64,000 nt of DNA, taken from contig JAFZZR010000099.1 of NCBI GenBank assembly GCA_017615635.1, positions 62,001 to 126,000 of the forward strand, in the 5' to 3' direction. Made by a program: the position numbers and the translations under genes. Below, one piece after another: positions 1 through 8,879 of the stretch; position 1 is the stretch's first letter, and each line of letters opens with the position of its first letter. The notes beneath the pieces were generated by a model. That model did no database searches. It was not told the origin of the DNA and saw only the letters and a program-made list of their open reading frames with translations. The DNA is from Lentisphaeria bacterium. GTDB lineage: Bacteria > Verrucomicrobiota > Lentisphaeria > Victivallales > UBA1829.

Positions 1-267
1 TTCCGGTTCGCCGATCACATTTTCCGGCGGGATCGGCAGGACATTCCGGATCTCCCCGACGTAAAGCCGGTTGGTAATGACGAAGACCCGTTCCGGAGGG
101 ATCAGCGGGAAAAGACGGAAAACCGTCTCTTCGATCATGGTCTTTCCTCCGGTCAGGGAGAGAAGCTGCTTGGGACGCGAAGCCCGACCCGCGGGCCAGA
201 AGCGCTCGCCCTTCCCTCCGGCCATGACGACCGCATACAGATTCAAATTCTGATTACTTACGCTCAT
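1..267 (-). CDS. manC: Mannose-1-phosphate guanylyltransferase, N-terminal part (cut by window start)
   Basis: Makes GDP-mannose from mannose-1-phosphate and GTP in the cytoplasm, feeding LPS and exopolysaccharide synthesis. Only the first 89 codons are present. The start at 267 gives MSVSNQNLNLYAVVMAGGKG, where AVVMAGGKGERFWP followed by RPKQLL is the nucleotide-binding signature of the sugar-phosphate guanylyltransferases. The next stretch (MIEETVFRL, then VFVITN and IGEPE) also follows ManC order. The upstream repeat-protein gene lies 45 bp away on the same strand. No strong Shine-Dalgarno is visible, so translation may depend on read-through from that gene. The family call is secure; whether a C-terminal isomerase domain follows cannot be seen. 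Confidence 0.88.
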   Translation of the reverse strand, partial: MSVSNQNLNLYAVVMAGGKGERFWPAGRASRPKQLLSLTGGKTMIEETVFRLFPLIPPERVFVITNRLYVGEIRNVLPIPPENVIGEPE

Positions 268-312
268 TTTTCAATATCTTGCAACCTTTGGTGAATGCCG
301 CCGCCATGATCT

Positions 313-819
313 TTATTCGCCGAGAAGGATCACAACAAACATCAGCATCGGTTTCGGCATTTCATCCCATTGTTCAACGACCGCGATGGCCGACCCGGAA
401 GTTCCGTTTCCCCGGTAAATACGGAGAAGCGGCCCCTGATATTCCAGCGTGTAGGCGGCCGACCCCGATGTACTGCTGCCCCGGTAGATCCTGGGCGTCG
501 ATCCGTGCTCCCAGACATAGCAGGCCGATCCGGAGGTGGAAGATCCATGGTACATCCGGATCAGGGAGCCGCTGTATTCGAAACAGTATGCCGTTTCTCC
601 GGACGTGGAACTTCCACGGTAGATCCTAGGCGTGTTCCCCGGTTCGTACGTGAATATGGCGCTGCCGGAGGTGGAACTGCCCCGATAAAGACGCTTTTCG
701 GACGGAGGATAGTTGTATACGGCGGAACCGGAGGTGGAACTGCCCCGATAAAAAACGGCACCCTGCAGCGAAGGGATCGCCAGCAGACAGGCGAACAGCA
801 TAACATATCTCAAAAGCAT
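313..819 (-). CDS. Small secreted protein of six YRGSSTSGSA repeats
   Basis: I do not recognise a named family. The 168-residue product starts with a signal peptide (MLLRYVMLFACLLAIPSLQG) and is otherwise almost entirely six imperfect tandem repeats of 21-23 residues. Each opens with Y-R/H-G-S-S-T-S-G and continues with an alternating hydrophobic strand, a Gly/Pro turn and RI or RM before the next unit. The last copy is degenerate (YRGNGTSGSA). The chain ends in a hydrophobic segment, MLMFVVILLGE. The pattern fits repeated beta hairpins exported to the periplasm or surface. A promoter lies just upstream (874-902) and manC follows 45 bp downstream. Function unknown. Confidence 0.85.
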   Translation of the reverse strand: MLLRYVMLFACLLAIPSLQGAVFYRGSSTSGSAVYNYPPSEKRLYRGSSTSGSAIFTYEPGNTPRIYRGSSTSGETAYCFEYSGSLIRMYHGSSTSGSACYVWEHGSTPRIYRGSSTSGSAAYTLEYQGPLLRIYRGNGTSGSAIAVVEQWDEMPKPMLMFVVILLGE

Positions 820-873
820 CGGATCACCCTCAATTTTCGTACAGATTCCTTATCCCGGGATCTGACAACGGTA

Positions 874-902
874 AATATACAGCAGCGGAGCGAAGAAATC
901 AA
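874..902 (-). promoter_or_regulatory. Promoter of the repeat-protein gene
   Basis: On the minus strand TTGATT (897-902) and TATATT (874-879) are separated by 17 bp, about 50 bp upstream of the start codon at 819. It matches the promoter pattern repeated elsewhere in the window. Confidence 0.55.
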
Positions 903-1013
903 CTCCCATGAAGGACTTTCCTCAGAAAAGGACCGGAATGTGCGGTGAGGATCCCGCCCTGCAGTTCCATGAAAAACCTTTCCGATTCGATGGAGGGTGC
1001 TCAAACAGGCGTC

Positions 1014-2381
1014 TCAAAGCAGTTCCTCGTCCTGGACCACCAACGGTTCGCGCACAATTGGCTGATCCGTCGCTTCCTCCTTGCGCACGTATTCATCGAT
1101 CCGGAAGCGTTTGACCAGGAACCGGACGATGGAGGGCACGGGGATCGTGGTGATGACCGAGAGGATAATGATGGAGTTGAAGAACTGGGCGGAAAGCATT
1201 CCCAGGTCCTTGCCGATGGCCGCCGCCGCCAGAGTCGCGGAAAGCTGAGGCACGGTCATAAGTCCGGCCACCACGGCTTCCGGGTTGCGGAATCCGGTGA
1301 CCTTCATAGCGATGAATCCGGAAACGACTTTGGAAATCACCAACCCGCCCACGGTCAGCAGGATGAGGATGAAATTACCGCCTTGTGCAAACGCGGAAAA
1401 ATCGGTTTTCATGCCGATGGAGACGAAGAGGAAGGGAATGAGGAATCCGTATCCGATGCTTTCGAAACGGCGGAACAGCATCTTATCCTCCCCCTGGACC
1501 ACGCGGGAAAGACCGAGCCCGGCAATAAAGGCGCCGACCACCAGGTTGATTCCCAGGATCTCCCCGATCAGGACCGTGCAGAAGATGACCAGCAGAAGGA
1601 TCGTGATGAGCATATCCTCGCCGGGCTGGAAGATCCGCAGAAGAAACTTTCCCGTTTTATTGGTCACCCAGATGGAAATCCCCAGATAGGCGAGAACGAT
1701 CAGCAGGAAGACGGGTGTGAAGCTGTTCCCGAGAAGCGACCCATCGATGTGGTTGAAAATCGAAAGCGTGTCGCTGGCCATCATGTGGGAAGTCTGCATG
1801 TTCTGCCGGTAAAGCTGCACGGAGACCGCCAGAAGGATGATACTGGAAATATCGGTGATGACCGTGGAGATCAGAACCGCCGCACCGAACCGGGACTGGG
1901 AAAGCTTCAGCTCGCGGATGACCGGGAATACGATGCCCACGGAGTGCGACGCGAAAAGAGATGCATAGAGAAGTTTGCCGGGCAGATCGTCCGGACAGAA
2001 ATACGCATAAACGAAGTAGCCGGTCACCGCCGGCACCAGAAAAGTCAGGATACTCAGGGAGATGACCGGATTCCTCGCCGACCGGATCAGCTTGAAATCC
2101 GCCTCCATTCCCGCCAGCGTCATCAGGAAGACAAGTCCCAGGGCGCCCAGGGAATTGACCAGCGAGGTGAACGATCCGGCCGTCGCCGCGGGATCCGAAC
2201 CTAGGAAACGGAGGGAGCGCGAAAAGAAGCCGATAACATCCAGTCCGGTGGGTCCGATAAGCATTCCGACGATGAGCAGGGAAATGACCATGGGGATCCC
2301 GAAACGGCGGAAAACGAAGGGAACGACGGCCATCATGGCGGTAAAAGCCAGGAACAGGATCAGGAATGCACTGTCGGACAT
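1014..2381 (-). CDS. Cation:proton antiporter, CPA2 family
   Basis: A 455-residue integral inner-membrane protein with about twelve hydrophobic segments, beginning MSDSAFLILFLAFTAMMAVV. The order of motifs (FRRFGIPMVISLLIVGMLIG, then LGALGLVFLMTLAGMEAD, then INLVVGAFIAGLGLS) is that of the Kef/Nha-type CPA2 antiporters, which exchange Na+ or K+ for protons. No TrkA-N or TrkA-C regulatory domain follows; the tail after the last helix is only about 30 mostly charged residues. The start at 2381 is chosen because the frame continues open far upstream through the antisense of the peptidase gene, while the hydrophobic protein begins here after a GAAAGG motif. It is transcribed divergently from the M20 peptidase. 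The ion cannot be told from sequence. Confidence 0.85.
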   Translation of the reverse strand: MSDSAFLILFLAFTAMMAVVPFVFRRFGIPMVISLLIVGMLIGPTGLDVIGFFSRSLRFLGSDPAATAGSFTSLVNSLGALGLVFLMTLAGMEADFKLIRSARNPVISLSILTFLVPAVTGYFVYAYFCPDDLPGKLLYASLFASHSVGIVFPVIRELKLSQSRFGAAVLISTVITDISSIILLAVSVQLYRQNMQTSHMMASDTLSIFNHIDGSLLGNSFTPVFLLIVLAYLGISIWVTNKTGKFLLRIFQPGEDMLITILLLVIFCTVLIGEILGINLVVGAFIAGLGLSRVVQGEDKMLFRRFESIGYGFLIPFLFVSIGMKTDFSAFAQGGNFILILLTVGGLVISKVVSGFIAMKVTGFRNPEAVVAGLMTVPQLSATLAAAAIGKDLGMLSAQFFNSIIILSVITTIPVPSIVRFLVKRFRIDEYVRKEEATDQPIVREPLVVQDEELL

Positions 2382-2494
2382 AAAATCGGATGCCTTTCGG
2401 AAAATTGTTCGGACGAAGCGGAACGCTTCATCCCGTAAGGTAGCCCGCCTTCTTTCTTTTGCAAGCCGGGATGTACGGTTTTTTACGGAAAAGC

Positions 2495-2522
2495 TTGTTT
2501 TTTCTCCGATGCAAGGTACAGT
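2495..2522 (+). promoter_or_regulatory. Possible promoter of the M20 peptidase gene
   Basis: TTGTTT (2495-2500) and TACAGT (2517-2522) are 16 bp apart, about 55 bp before the ATG at 2577. The -35 box is weak, so this is tentative. Confidence 0.35.
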
Positions 2523-2576
2523 ATAAAACCGGACGGATATCCCGTCCGTATTTTCAAACTCCGGAGGATAACCAGA

Positions 2577-3650
2577 ATGAACGATTCGATCTCCTTTCTC
2601 ATGGATCTGATCCGCACCCGCCCCGTCACGCAGGACATTGAAGCCGTCAACCGTACCGCCGCCAAAGTCCGCGCCCGCCTGGAATCCGCGGGGATACGCT
2701 GCGTCGTGGAAAAAATCGGGGGACGGGATACGCTGTACGCTTCCCTGGTCACCGGCAAAACGCCGGATTATCTTTTCAACGCCCACCTGGACGTGGTCGC
2801 CGCCCGGCCCGAACAGTTCGAACCGGTACTCTCCCCGGATGGCGGCGTCCTTGCCGGACGCGGAGCCTGCGACTGTCTGGGCCCCGCCGCCGCGATCACG
2901 GACGCACTCCTGGCGCTGAAGGCGAAGGGCGGCGCCTCCTGCGGTGCGATTTTCACGACGGATGAGGAGACGGGCGGACAGACGACCCTCGCCATGGTGG
3001 AACGCGGATATCATGCGAAAAAGGCGATCGTGATCGTGGATGGAGAATACGCCTCCGTGTGCATTGCGCAGAAGGGGATTCTTACCGTGAAGCTGACCCG
3101 CGTTTCGAAAGAGGGCGGCGGACACGCATCGGAACCGTGGGCCATGGAGAATCCCATCGACACGCTTCTGGACGCCTATCATGAACTGCGGGCCGGATGG
3201 AAAAATCCCACCGCGTCGAAGCCGTGGGGCGACTCCATGGCGGCGACCGTGATCTCCGGCGGATCGGTGCACAATCAGATCCCCGGCTCCGCCTCCATGA
3301 TCCTGAATTTCCGTCTGACGGAGGAGACGGGCGAGGCCCGCGTTCTCGAACGGCTTCGGAAACTGCCCGGCATCCGGGTGGAAACCCTGACCGGCTGTCC
3401 GCCTGTGGTCTTTTCCGAAGACGAACCGGTTTTTCTCAGGCTGAAGGAGATCTACGGAAAATATCTTCCGGGACGCGACATTCCCTTTGTCCGGATGAAC
3501 GGAGCCACCGACGCCCGGCATTTCCGTTCTCTGAACGTTCCGCTGGCAATCCTCGGCGTGGACGGCGAAGGACTCCACGGCGCAAAAGAAACGCTCCGGA
3601 CCGATTCACTCCGCGTGATAAGCTCGGTCCTGACGGATTTCTGCTCCTGA
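2577..3650 (+). CDS. M20 family metallopeptidase (ArgE/DapE-like amidohydrolase)
   Basis: Predicted cytoplasmic zinc-dependent peptidase or deacylase of 357 residues. The M20 metal-site order is present: FNAHLDVV (His and Asp ligands), GRGACDCLGPAAA (bridging Asp), TTDEETGG (general-base Glu and metal Glu). A dimerisation-type middle domain starts near VKLTRVSKEGGGHASEP, and a late GATDARHF segment supplies the last His. GGAGGATAACC immediately precedes the start. It could act on a dipeptide, N-acetyl amino acid or carboxypeptidase-type substrate; the sequence does not say which. It converges on the TetR gene with a 5-bp gap. The neighbours give no pathway context. Confidence 0.85.
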   Translation: MNDSISFLMDLIRTRPVTQDIEAVNRTAAKVRARLESAGIRCVVEKIGGRDTLYASLVTGKTPDYLFNAHLDVVAARPEQFEPVLSPDGGVLAGRGACDCLGPAAAITDALLALKAKGGASCGAIFTTDEETGGQTTLAMVERGYHAKKAIVIVDGEYASVCIAQKGILTVKLTRVSKEGGGHASEPWAMENPIDTLLDAYHELRAGWKNPTASKPWGDSMAATVISGGSVHNQIPGSASMILNFRLTEETGEARVLERLRKLPGIRVETLTGCPPVVFSEDEPVFLRLKEIYGKYLPGRDIPFVRMNGATDARHFRSLNVPLAILGVDGEGLHGAKETLRTDSLRVISSVLTDFCS

Positions 3651-3655
3651 AAAAA

Positions 3656-4243
3656 TCAGGGACGGAGCGCCCGGATCACCATATCCCGGAAAACCGTCAT
3701 CCCTCTTTCCACATCCAGCGGTTCGCCCGTGCGCAGCAGATACCGGAACTGTCCGATCAGCGCATTCCGGATGAAGAGTGCGGTATCCTCCACGGCGACG
3801 GGCCGGAAGGAGCCTTCGGCGATCCCCTTCTGAAGGATCTCCGAGAGAAGCTGCACGTTCCGGTCCGGACGGCGCGGGGCGGGAAACGGATTTTTCCGGT
3901 AGAATTCCAGGCGGAGCCACCGGCTGCGGCGGAAATCCTCCATCATGGTTTCCGCCCAGAAGCCCAGAAGCTCCGGGGCGGGGAACTTCCGGCGGATCCT
4001 CCGGCATATCTTCCGGTACCGGGCATCCTGTTCGGCTGTCCAGGCATCCAGAACCAGTTCGTCCTTTGTCCGGTAGTACAGATAGAGCGTCCCCTTGGCG
4101 ATGCCCAGCGATGCGGCCACATCCTCCATGGTCACGTCCTGCCCATCCTGTTTTCCGGCGATCAGACGCACGAAGGCGCTGCGGATCTCCGTCCGCATGA
4201 CCGAGTTCAGGCATTCACGGGTTTGTCTGCACAGCCGCGGCAT
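3656..4243 (-). CDS. TetR/AcrR-family repressor of the RND efflux operon
   Basis: A 195-residue DNA-binding regulator. The N-terminal helix-turn-helix reads DVTMEDVAASLGIAKGTLYLYY followed by RTKDEL, the TetR signature, at about residues 35-62. The C-terminal ligand domain is unspecific. The start at 4243 is preferred over the internal Met at 4198 because AGGAG lies about nine bases upstream of it, while no ribosome site precedes the later one. It is the last gene of the efflux operon and overlaps the pump gene by 29 bp, so it is probably made together with the pump it controls. The likely operator is the palindrome at 8656-8673. That pairing is inferred, not shown. Confidence 0.85.
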   Translation of the reverse strand: MPRLCRQTRECLNSVMRTEIRSAFVRLIAGKQDGQDVTMEDVAASLGIAKGTLYLYYRTKDELVLDAWTAEQDARYRKICRRIRRKFPAPELLGFWAETMMEDFRRSRWLRLEFYRKNPFPAPRRPDRNVQLLSEILQKGIAEGSFRPVAVEDTALFIRNALIGQFRYLLRTGEPLDVERGMTVFRDMVIRALRP

Positions 4244-7200
4244 GACCCGTTTCTCCTTTCTTCTTTTTCTTCGACTGCATCCCCTCCAGCAGAGAGTACG
4301 CGGCGGGGATGAAGAACAGCGTGATGATCGTGGAGGTGGTGAGGCCGCCGATGACCACCCGGGCCAGCGGAGCCTGCGCTTCTCCGCCGTCGCCCAGGCC
4401 CAAAGCCAGCGGGACCAGCCCCAGCACGGTGGTAAGCGTGGTCATGAGGATGGGACGGAGTCTCCGTCTTCCGGTCGTCCGGATGGCCAGATGGAGGGAC
4501 ATTCCGTCTCGCCTCCGAAGCAGATTGGCGGTATCGATGAGCAGGATCGCGTTGTTGACCACGATCCCGGCCAGCATGATGCATCCGATGAAGGACTGCA
4601 TATTGAACGTGGTCTTCGTGAGGATGAGGGCAGAGATGACGCCGATGGACGCCAGGGGGACGGAGAACATGACGATCAGCGGGTCCTTCAGGGATTCGAA
4701 CTGGCAGACCATGACCATATAAACGAGGATCAGAGCCAGGATGAAGGCGAAAAGGAGTTCCCGGAACGTTTCCTGCTGATCTTCGTATGCACCGCTGAAC
4801 GAAATGGAAAAATCCGAGGGCAGCGGCTCCAGCGCACGCAGCTTCTCCCGGAATTCCTCCACGGCAGACCCCATATCCCGGTCCAGCAGATTGGCCGTGA
4901 CCGTCAGCACCCGCTGCTGGTTTTTCCGTTCGATAGTCACAGGGCCCAGCGTGGGTTTCGTGGTGACCACGTTCTGCAGGATCACGTTTTCTCCGTTTCC
5001 GTTCTGGACGGTCATATCCATGACGTCCGGCACGGTCATGCGGTCCGCATCCTTCACCTTGACCCGGATCGTGTATTCGTCGCCGCGCTCCCGGTAATTG
5101 CCGGCTTCGCTGCCTGCCAGGATCGTCCGGAGCGCATCGGCAATGGTCTTGACCGAGAGATTCAGCGTTTCGGCTTTTTCCCGGTCGATGGCGATCCGCT
5201 GTTCCGGCGTTCCCTCGTCGCGGCTCAGCTGAACGTCGGTCACGCCGGCGATCGTCCGGGCGATCTCGGCGGCCCGGCGGCCCAGTTCGTCCGCCGTCTT
5301 GAAATCGTATCCCCGGATGTCCAGCTTGATTTCATCGGTGCCGGAGGAGCCGCCGCCCATGAAGGAACGTCTGGGACGGACCCGGAAGGTGGTCCCCGGC
5401 AGCTTGTTCAGTTCCCCGTTCAGTTCCAGGCAGACCTCGTCCGTGGTGATCTTGCGCCGGGATCGCGGCAGAAGTTCCAGACTGTACGTTCCCTTGTGGC
5501 CTCCGGACGCCCGCCAGCTGGAGGCGCCGGCCCGGGACGTCAGATTGATCAGATTGTCTCCGCAGATGCGGTGCACAATGGGCTCGCAAAGCTGGAGAGT
5601 CCGGTTGATGAAGGAGGGCGACGTGCCCACCGCGTCTTCGTAGTTGATCTGGATCTCGCCCTCGTCGGTGGGCGGCATCATTTCCGTGCCGATGACCAGA
5701 GCCAGGAAGCACGAGGCGCCGAGGACGGCCAGGATCAGCAGAATGAAAACGATCCGGAACTGCAGGACCCGTTCCAGAAGGATGGCATACCAGGCCGAAA
5801 AACGGGAGAAGCCGCGCTGGATCCGGCGGAAAAATCGTCCGCCGGAAACACGGGCCCGGCCGGATGGATCCTCCGCCAGAAAATGACCGGCCAGCATGGG
5901 GACCAGAGTCAGAGCGGAAACCAGCGAGCACAGGAGAGAAAACACGATGACCATGGCCAGCTGTTTGAACATGACGCCCGCGATCCCCTGCGTGAAGACC
6001 AGAGGCAGGAAAACGGCCACGGTGGTGAAGGTACTGGCGATCAAAGCGCCGGTCACCTCCTCCGTCCCTTTTACGGCCGCCTCACGGCGCGGCATGCCGC
6101 CATCGTGCAGACGGACAATATTCTCCAGCACCACGATGGAGTTGTCCACCAGCATGCCGACTCCGAGAGCCAGTCCGCCCAGCGTCATGATGTTGATCGT
6201 GTATCCGCAGAAATAGACGAGCACGAAAGTCGCCACAACGGAAAGAGGGATGCTTATGGCGATGATCATCGTACTGCGCAGATTGCAGAGGAAGAGGAAG
6301 AGGATCACGATGGCGAGAAGTCCGCCGGTAATGGCCGAATTCGCCACGTTGTCGATGGACCGCCGGATGTATTTGGAGGAATCGCTGACCGCGGAGATGC
6401 GGAACTCGTTGTGCATGTCCTCGTTGATTTTCTCCAGCTCCTTCTTCACCGCATCAGCCACGGCCACCGTGTTGGATCCGGACTGTTTGTAGATTCCGAT
6501 GAAGATGCCCGGTTTTCCGTTGACCCGTACGAAATTGGTGACCTCCTCGTTGGTGTCCCGGACCTCCGCCACATCCCGCAGCCGGATGCCCGATCCGTCG
6601 GGCGCGGCGGCCAGATAAAGCTCCCGCAGCTGGTCCAGCGAATCGAAGGCGCCGATGGTCCTCATGCGGACTTCCATGGTGCCCGATTTCAGGTTGCCCG
6701 CGGGAGTGGTGACGTTGGCGTGCTGAAGCTTCGCCAGAATCGTTTCCAGCGAAACGTTCAGGGTCTTTGCCTTGTCCACATCCAGCAGGACCTGGATCTC
6801 CCGGGTAAGTCCGCCGAAAATGTTGGCGGAGGCTACGCCGTTGATCCGCTCCAGCCGGTACTGGACCTGATCCTCCAGCAGTTTTTTCGCCTTCAGAAGA
6901 TCCATGTCGGTACTGACGCCCAGGCGCATGATGGGCATGGAGGCCGAGTTGAACCGCCGGAGCGTGGGACGGTCCACGTCGTCGGGCAGATTCCGCATGG
7001 CGCGGTCGATCTTGTCACGGATATCCGAAACAGCCTCGTCAAGATTCGTTCCCCAGGTGAATTTCACCGTGATGGAGCTGTTCTCCTCGCCGGACACGGA
7101 GTAGATTTCCTTGATGCCCGTCACGGCGCTGATGGATCGCTCCAGGGGACGCGTGATAAGCTCCTCCACCTCCTCCGGGCTGGCGTCGGTGTATTTCGTG

Positions 7201-7343
7201 TTGAGCGAGACCGAGGGGAAATCGATTTCCGGGAAAAGGTCCACCGGAAGATATTTCAGGGATATGCCGCCCAGGACGATCACGATGCATCCGATCATCG
7301 TAATGAAGAGCGGACGCGAAACGGAGAAACTGGCCGCAATCAT
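4215..7343 (-). CDS. RND-family multidrug/efflux pump, inner-membrane subunit
   Basis: A proton-driven inner-membrane transporter of 1042 residues, the normal AcrB/MdtB size. It starts MIAASFSVSRPLFITMIGCI and continues with the periplasmic porter motif GGISLKYLPVDLFPEIDFPS. The first transmembrane block contains GGLALGVGMLVDNSIVVLEN with the paired acidic residues of helix TM4, and the second ends in FIGCIMLAGIVVNNAILLID. The C-terminal tail has five consecutive Lys. It overlaps the adaptor gene by 4 bp upstream and the TetR gene downstream. No outer-membrane TolC-like channel is encoded nearby, so a shared one is presumably used. The similarity is to hydrophobe/amphiphile pumps rather than metal pumps, but the substrate is not predictable. 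Confidence 0.95.
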   Translation of the reverse strand: MIAASFSVSRPLFITMIGCIVIVLGGISLKYLPVDLFPEIDFPSVSLNTKYTDASPEEVEELITRPLERSISAVTGIKEIYSVSGEENSSITVKFTWGTNLDEAVSDIRDKIDRAMRNLPDDVDRPTLRRFNSASMPIMRLGVSTDMDLLKAKKLLEDQVQYRLERINGVASANIFGGLTREIQVLLDVDKAKTLNVSLETILAKLQHANVTTPAGNLKSGTMEVRMRTIGAFDSLDQLRELYLAAAPDGSGIRLRDVAEVRDTNEEVTNFVRVNGKPGIFIGIYKQSGSNTVAVADAVKKELEKINEDMHNEFRISAVSDSSKYIRRSIDNVANSAITGGLLAIVILFLFLCNLRSTMIIAISIPLSVVATFVLVYFCGYTINIMTLGGLALGVGMLVDNSIVVLENIVRLHDGGMPRREAAVKGTEEVTGALIASTFTTVAVFLPLVFTQGIAGVMFKQLAMVIVFSLLCSLVSALTLVPMLAGHFLAEDPSGRARVSGGRFFRRIQRGFSRFSAWYAILLERVLQFRIVFILLILAVLGASCFLALVIGTEMMPPTDEGEIQINYEDAVGTSPSFINRTLQLCEPIVHRICGDNLINLTSRAGASSWRASGGHKGTYSLELLPRSRRKITTDEVCLELNGELNKLPGTTFRVRPRRSFMGGGSSGTDEIKLDIRGYDFKTADELGRRAAEIARTIAGVTDVQLSRDEGTPEQRIAIDREKAETLNLSVKTIADALRTILAGSEAGNYRERGDEYTIRVKVKDADRMTVPDVMDMTVQNGNGENVILQNVVTTKPTLGPVTIERKNQQRVLTVTANLLDRDMGSAVEEFREKLRALEPLPSDFSISFSGAYEDQQETFRELLFAFILALILVYMVMVCQFESLKDPLIVMFSVPLASIGVISALILTKTTFNMQSFIGCIMLAGIVVNNAILLIDTANLLRRRDGMSLHLAIRTTGRRRLRPILMTTLTTVLGLVPLALGLGDGGEAQAPLARVVIGGLTTSTIITLFFIPAAYSLLEGMQSKKKKKGETGHAAAVQTNP

Positions 7344-8578
7344 GGCTTCTTCTCCGCTTCGACCGGTTTTTCCTCCACTCCGGATTTTTTCTTCTGCTGT
7401 TCCGCCATTTCCGCACGGGAAAGCTCCGACATGATGATTTCACGACCGTCCTTCAGCAGATGATTCCCCACCGTCACCACGGGCCCGCGGATCTCCGGGG
7501 AAAGGATCTCCACATGTTCTCCGTCGGTCAGACCGGTCCGCACCGGTGTCCGCACGGCTTTCCCGTCCCGGCTGCAGAATACCATCTGCATGTCGTCATC
7601 CTGAATGACGGCGATGAGAGGCAGAGTCAGGGCGTTTTTGTGAATGCCGAGAATGACCTTTGCGCGGAGGAACATGCCGGGGCGGAGCCGGAGATCCTGA
7701 TTCTCGATGGTGATGACGGCGACGGCGCTCCGCGTCTTGTCCGAAAGCGTATTGCCGATATGGGTGATCGTCCCCTCGAAAACGGCATCCGGATAGGCAT
7801 CCGTGGTGATCTCCGCCTTCTGTCCTTCATGCAGCAGCGGATAATCCCGCTCGATGATCTGGATGTACGCCTTCACCCGGTTCAGCTCCACGATGCTCAC
7901 GATCGGCGTGCCTACGGAAAGGAGCGTCCCCTCGTCCACGTACCGGTTCCCGATGTGGCGGATCTCGCCGTCCCCGTTCCAGTCGGCCAGGATTTCCGTA
8001 TCGGAAAGTTTCAGCTTCGCGTTGTCCAGCAGCGCCTGACACCGTTTGACTTCCGCCTTGCACATTTCCAGAGCGGCCTCGGCGGACACCATATCGCTTT
8101 CCGCCTGCTCGTAGACGGATTCCGAGGTGGCGTTCCGTTCCCGCAGCCTCTTCTGCCGTTCGAACTCGTTCCGCTTCGTCGCGGCAAGCCCTTCCGCCTC
8201 CTTCTGCTTCGCCTGCGCATAGTCCAGGTTCGCCGCAGCCTGACGGACCTGCTGCACGTATTCCGTATCGTCGATCTTTGCAATCAGCTGTCCCCGCTTC
8301 ACCGTATCCCCGATATCGCAGTTCAGGCGGATCAGGCGCCCCGCGACCTTCGGGGATATATCGTAGTCGCTCCAGGCCAGAGCCGTGCCGGAAAACCGCC
8401 GTTCGTCCCGCATGGTCCGCCGCTCCGGCATGACCATGTTGACGGAGAGAGCGCCCCGTTCCTTTTTTTCTTTGCGCCCGGATTCCTTCAGCCGGGCTTC
8501 CCGATAGCGGTAGACAGTCAGGGCGGCGAGGCCGAGGATGGCCAGCAGACAAATGAAAGCGAAGATTTTTCTTGCCAT
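7340..8578 (-). CDS. RND efflux periplasmic adaptor (membrane fusion protein)
   Basis: Links the RND pump to an outer-membrane channel. The 412-residue product has one N-terminal anchor (MARKIFAFICLLAILGLAAL), a lipoyl-like half motif (SPKVAGRLIRLNCDIGDTVK), a long alpha-hairpin rich in Ala, Glu and Gln at about residues 110-190, the second lipoyl half, and beta-barrel and membrane-proximal domains ending in VITIENQDLRLRPGMFLRAK. The anchor has no lipobox Cys, so it is a transmembrane rather than lipid-anchored adaptor. It is the first gene of the operon and has the operator-bearing promoter upstream. The tail is Lys- and Glu-rich. Confidence 0.93.
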   Translation of the reverse strand: MARKIFAFICLLAILGLAALTVYRYREARLKESGRKEKKERGALSVNMVMPERRTMRDERRFSGTALAWSDYDISPKVAGRLIRLNCDIGDTVKRGQLIAKIDDTEYVQQVRQAAANLDYAQAKQKEAEGLAATKRNEFERQKRLRERNATSESVYEQAESDMVSAEAALEMCKAEVKRCQALLDNAKLKLSDTEILADWNGDGEIRHIGNRYVDEGTLLSVGTPIVSIVELNRVKAYIQIIERDYPLLHEGQKAEITTDAYPDAVFEGTITHIGNTLSDKTRSAVAVITIENQDLRLRPGMFLRAKVILGIHKNALTLPLIAVIQDDDMQMVFCSRDGKAVRTPVRTGLTDGEHVEILSPEIRGPVVTVGNHLLKDGREIIMSELSRAEMAEQQKKKSGVEEKPVEAEKKP

Positions 8579-8650
8579 AAAAGGCTCCCTTTTTTGTGAG
8601 GCAAAAAACTGCCTCTTTGTGAAATATTGCTATTCAGAACGGATGGGTAT

Positions 8651-8679
8651 AATATAATGACTCATCGGTCATTTTTCAA
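8651..8679 (-). promoter_or_regulatory. Promoter of the RND efflux operon
   Basis: Read on the minus strand: TTGAAA at 8674-8679, a 17-bp spacer, TATATT at 8651-8656, about 70 bp upstream of the adaptor start. The spacer is almost entirely occupied by a palindrome. Confidence 0.7.
8656..8673. promoter_or_regulatory. Probable TetR operator inside the efflux promoter
   Basis: AATGACTCATCGGTCATT is an 18-bp inverted repeat with perfect 6-bp arms (AATGAC/GTCATT) and a symmetric central AT, placed exactly between the -35 and -10 boxes. A repressor bound here would block polymerase. The TetR encoded at the end of the same operon is the natural candidate, which would give negative feedback. Confidence 0.65.
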
Positions 8680-8824
8680 GTGCGGAATTCCGAAGTTTTT
8701 TTCGGCTGCGGAAACGAGGGAAAGGATTTCCGTGTCGGCAACAAAGGCACTCAGCCTCGCTCCAACGGGATCGAGGCACACGGAGAATATGCCGTTTATC
8801 GGCGGAACCGGGCAAAAAGGGCAC

Positions 8825-8855
8825 AAAAAAACCCGGTCCCTTGCGGAACCGGGCT
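8825..8855 (-). terminator. Rho-independent terminator of the 59-aa protein gene
   Basis: On the minus strand a stem of GCCCGGTTCC and GGGACCGGG around a CGCAA-type loop is followed by seven T. It lies 25 bp after the stop codon at 8880. Confidence 0.85.
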
Positions 8856-8879
8856 TCTGACATCAAACAGGGAAAAAGA

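Noticed and set aside
2382-3578. Extension of the antiporter frame upstream to 3578
   Set aside because: The added 399 residues are antisense to the M20 peptidase and not membrane-like. The antiporter proper begins at 2381.
3638-3662. CCTGA/TCAGG hairpin between the M20 peptidase and TetR genes
   Set aside because: The stem is only five pairs across an A run and overlaps the stop codon. It might weakly terminate both sides but is too small to report.
4095-7463. Plus-strand open frame of 1122 codons across the RND pump gene
   Set aside because: It lies antisense to a gene with complete RND motifs. Its translation is Asp/Gln/His/Gly-rich with no domain, typical of a shadow frame in high-GC DNA.
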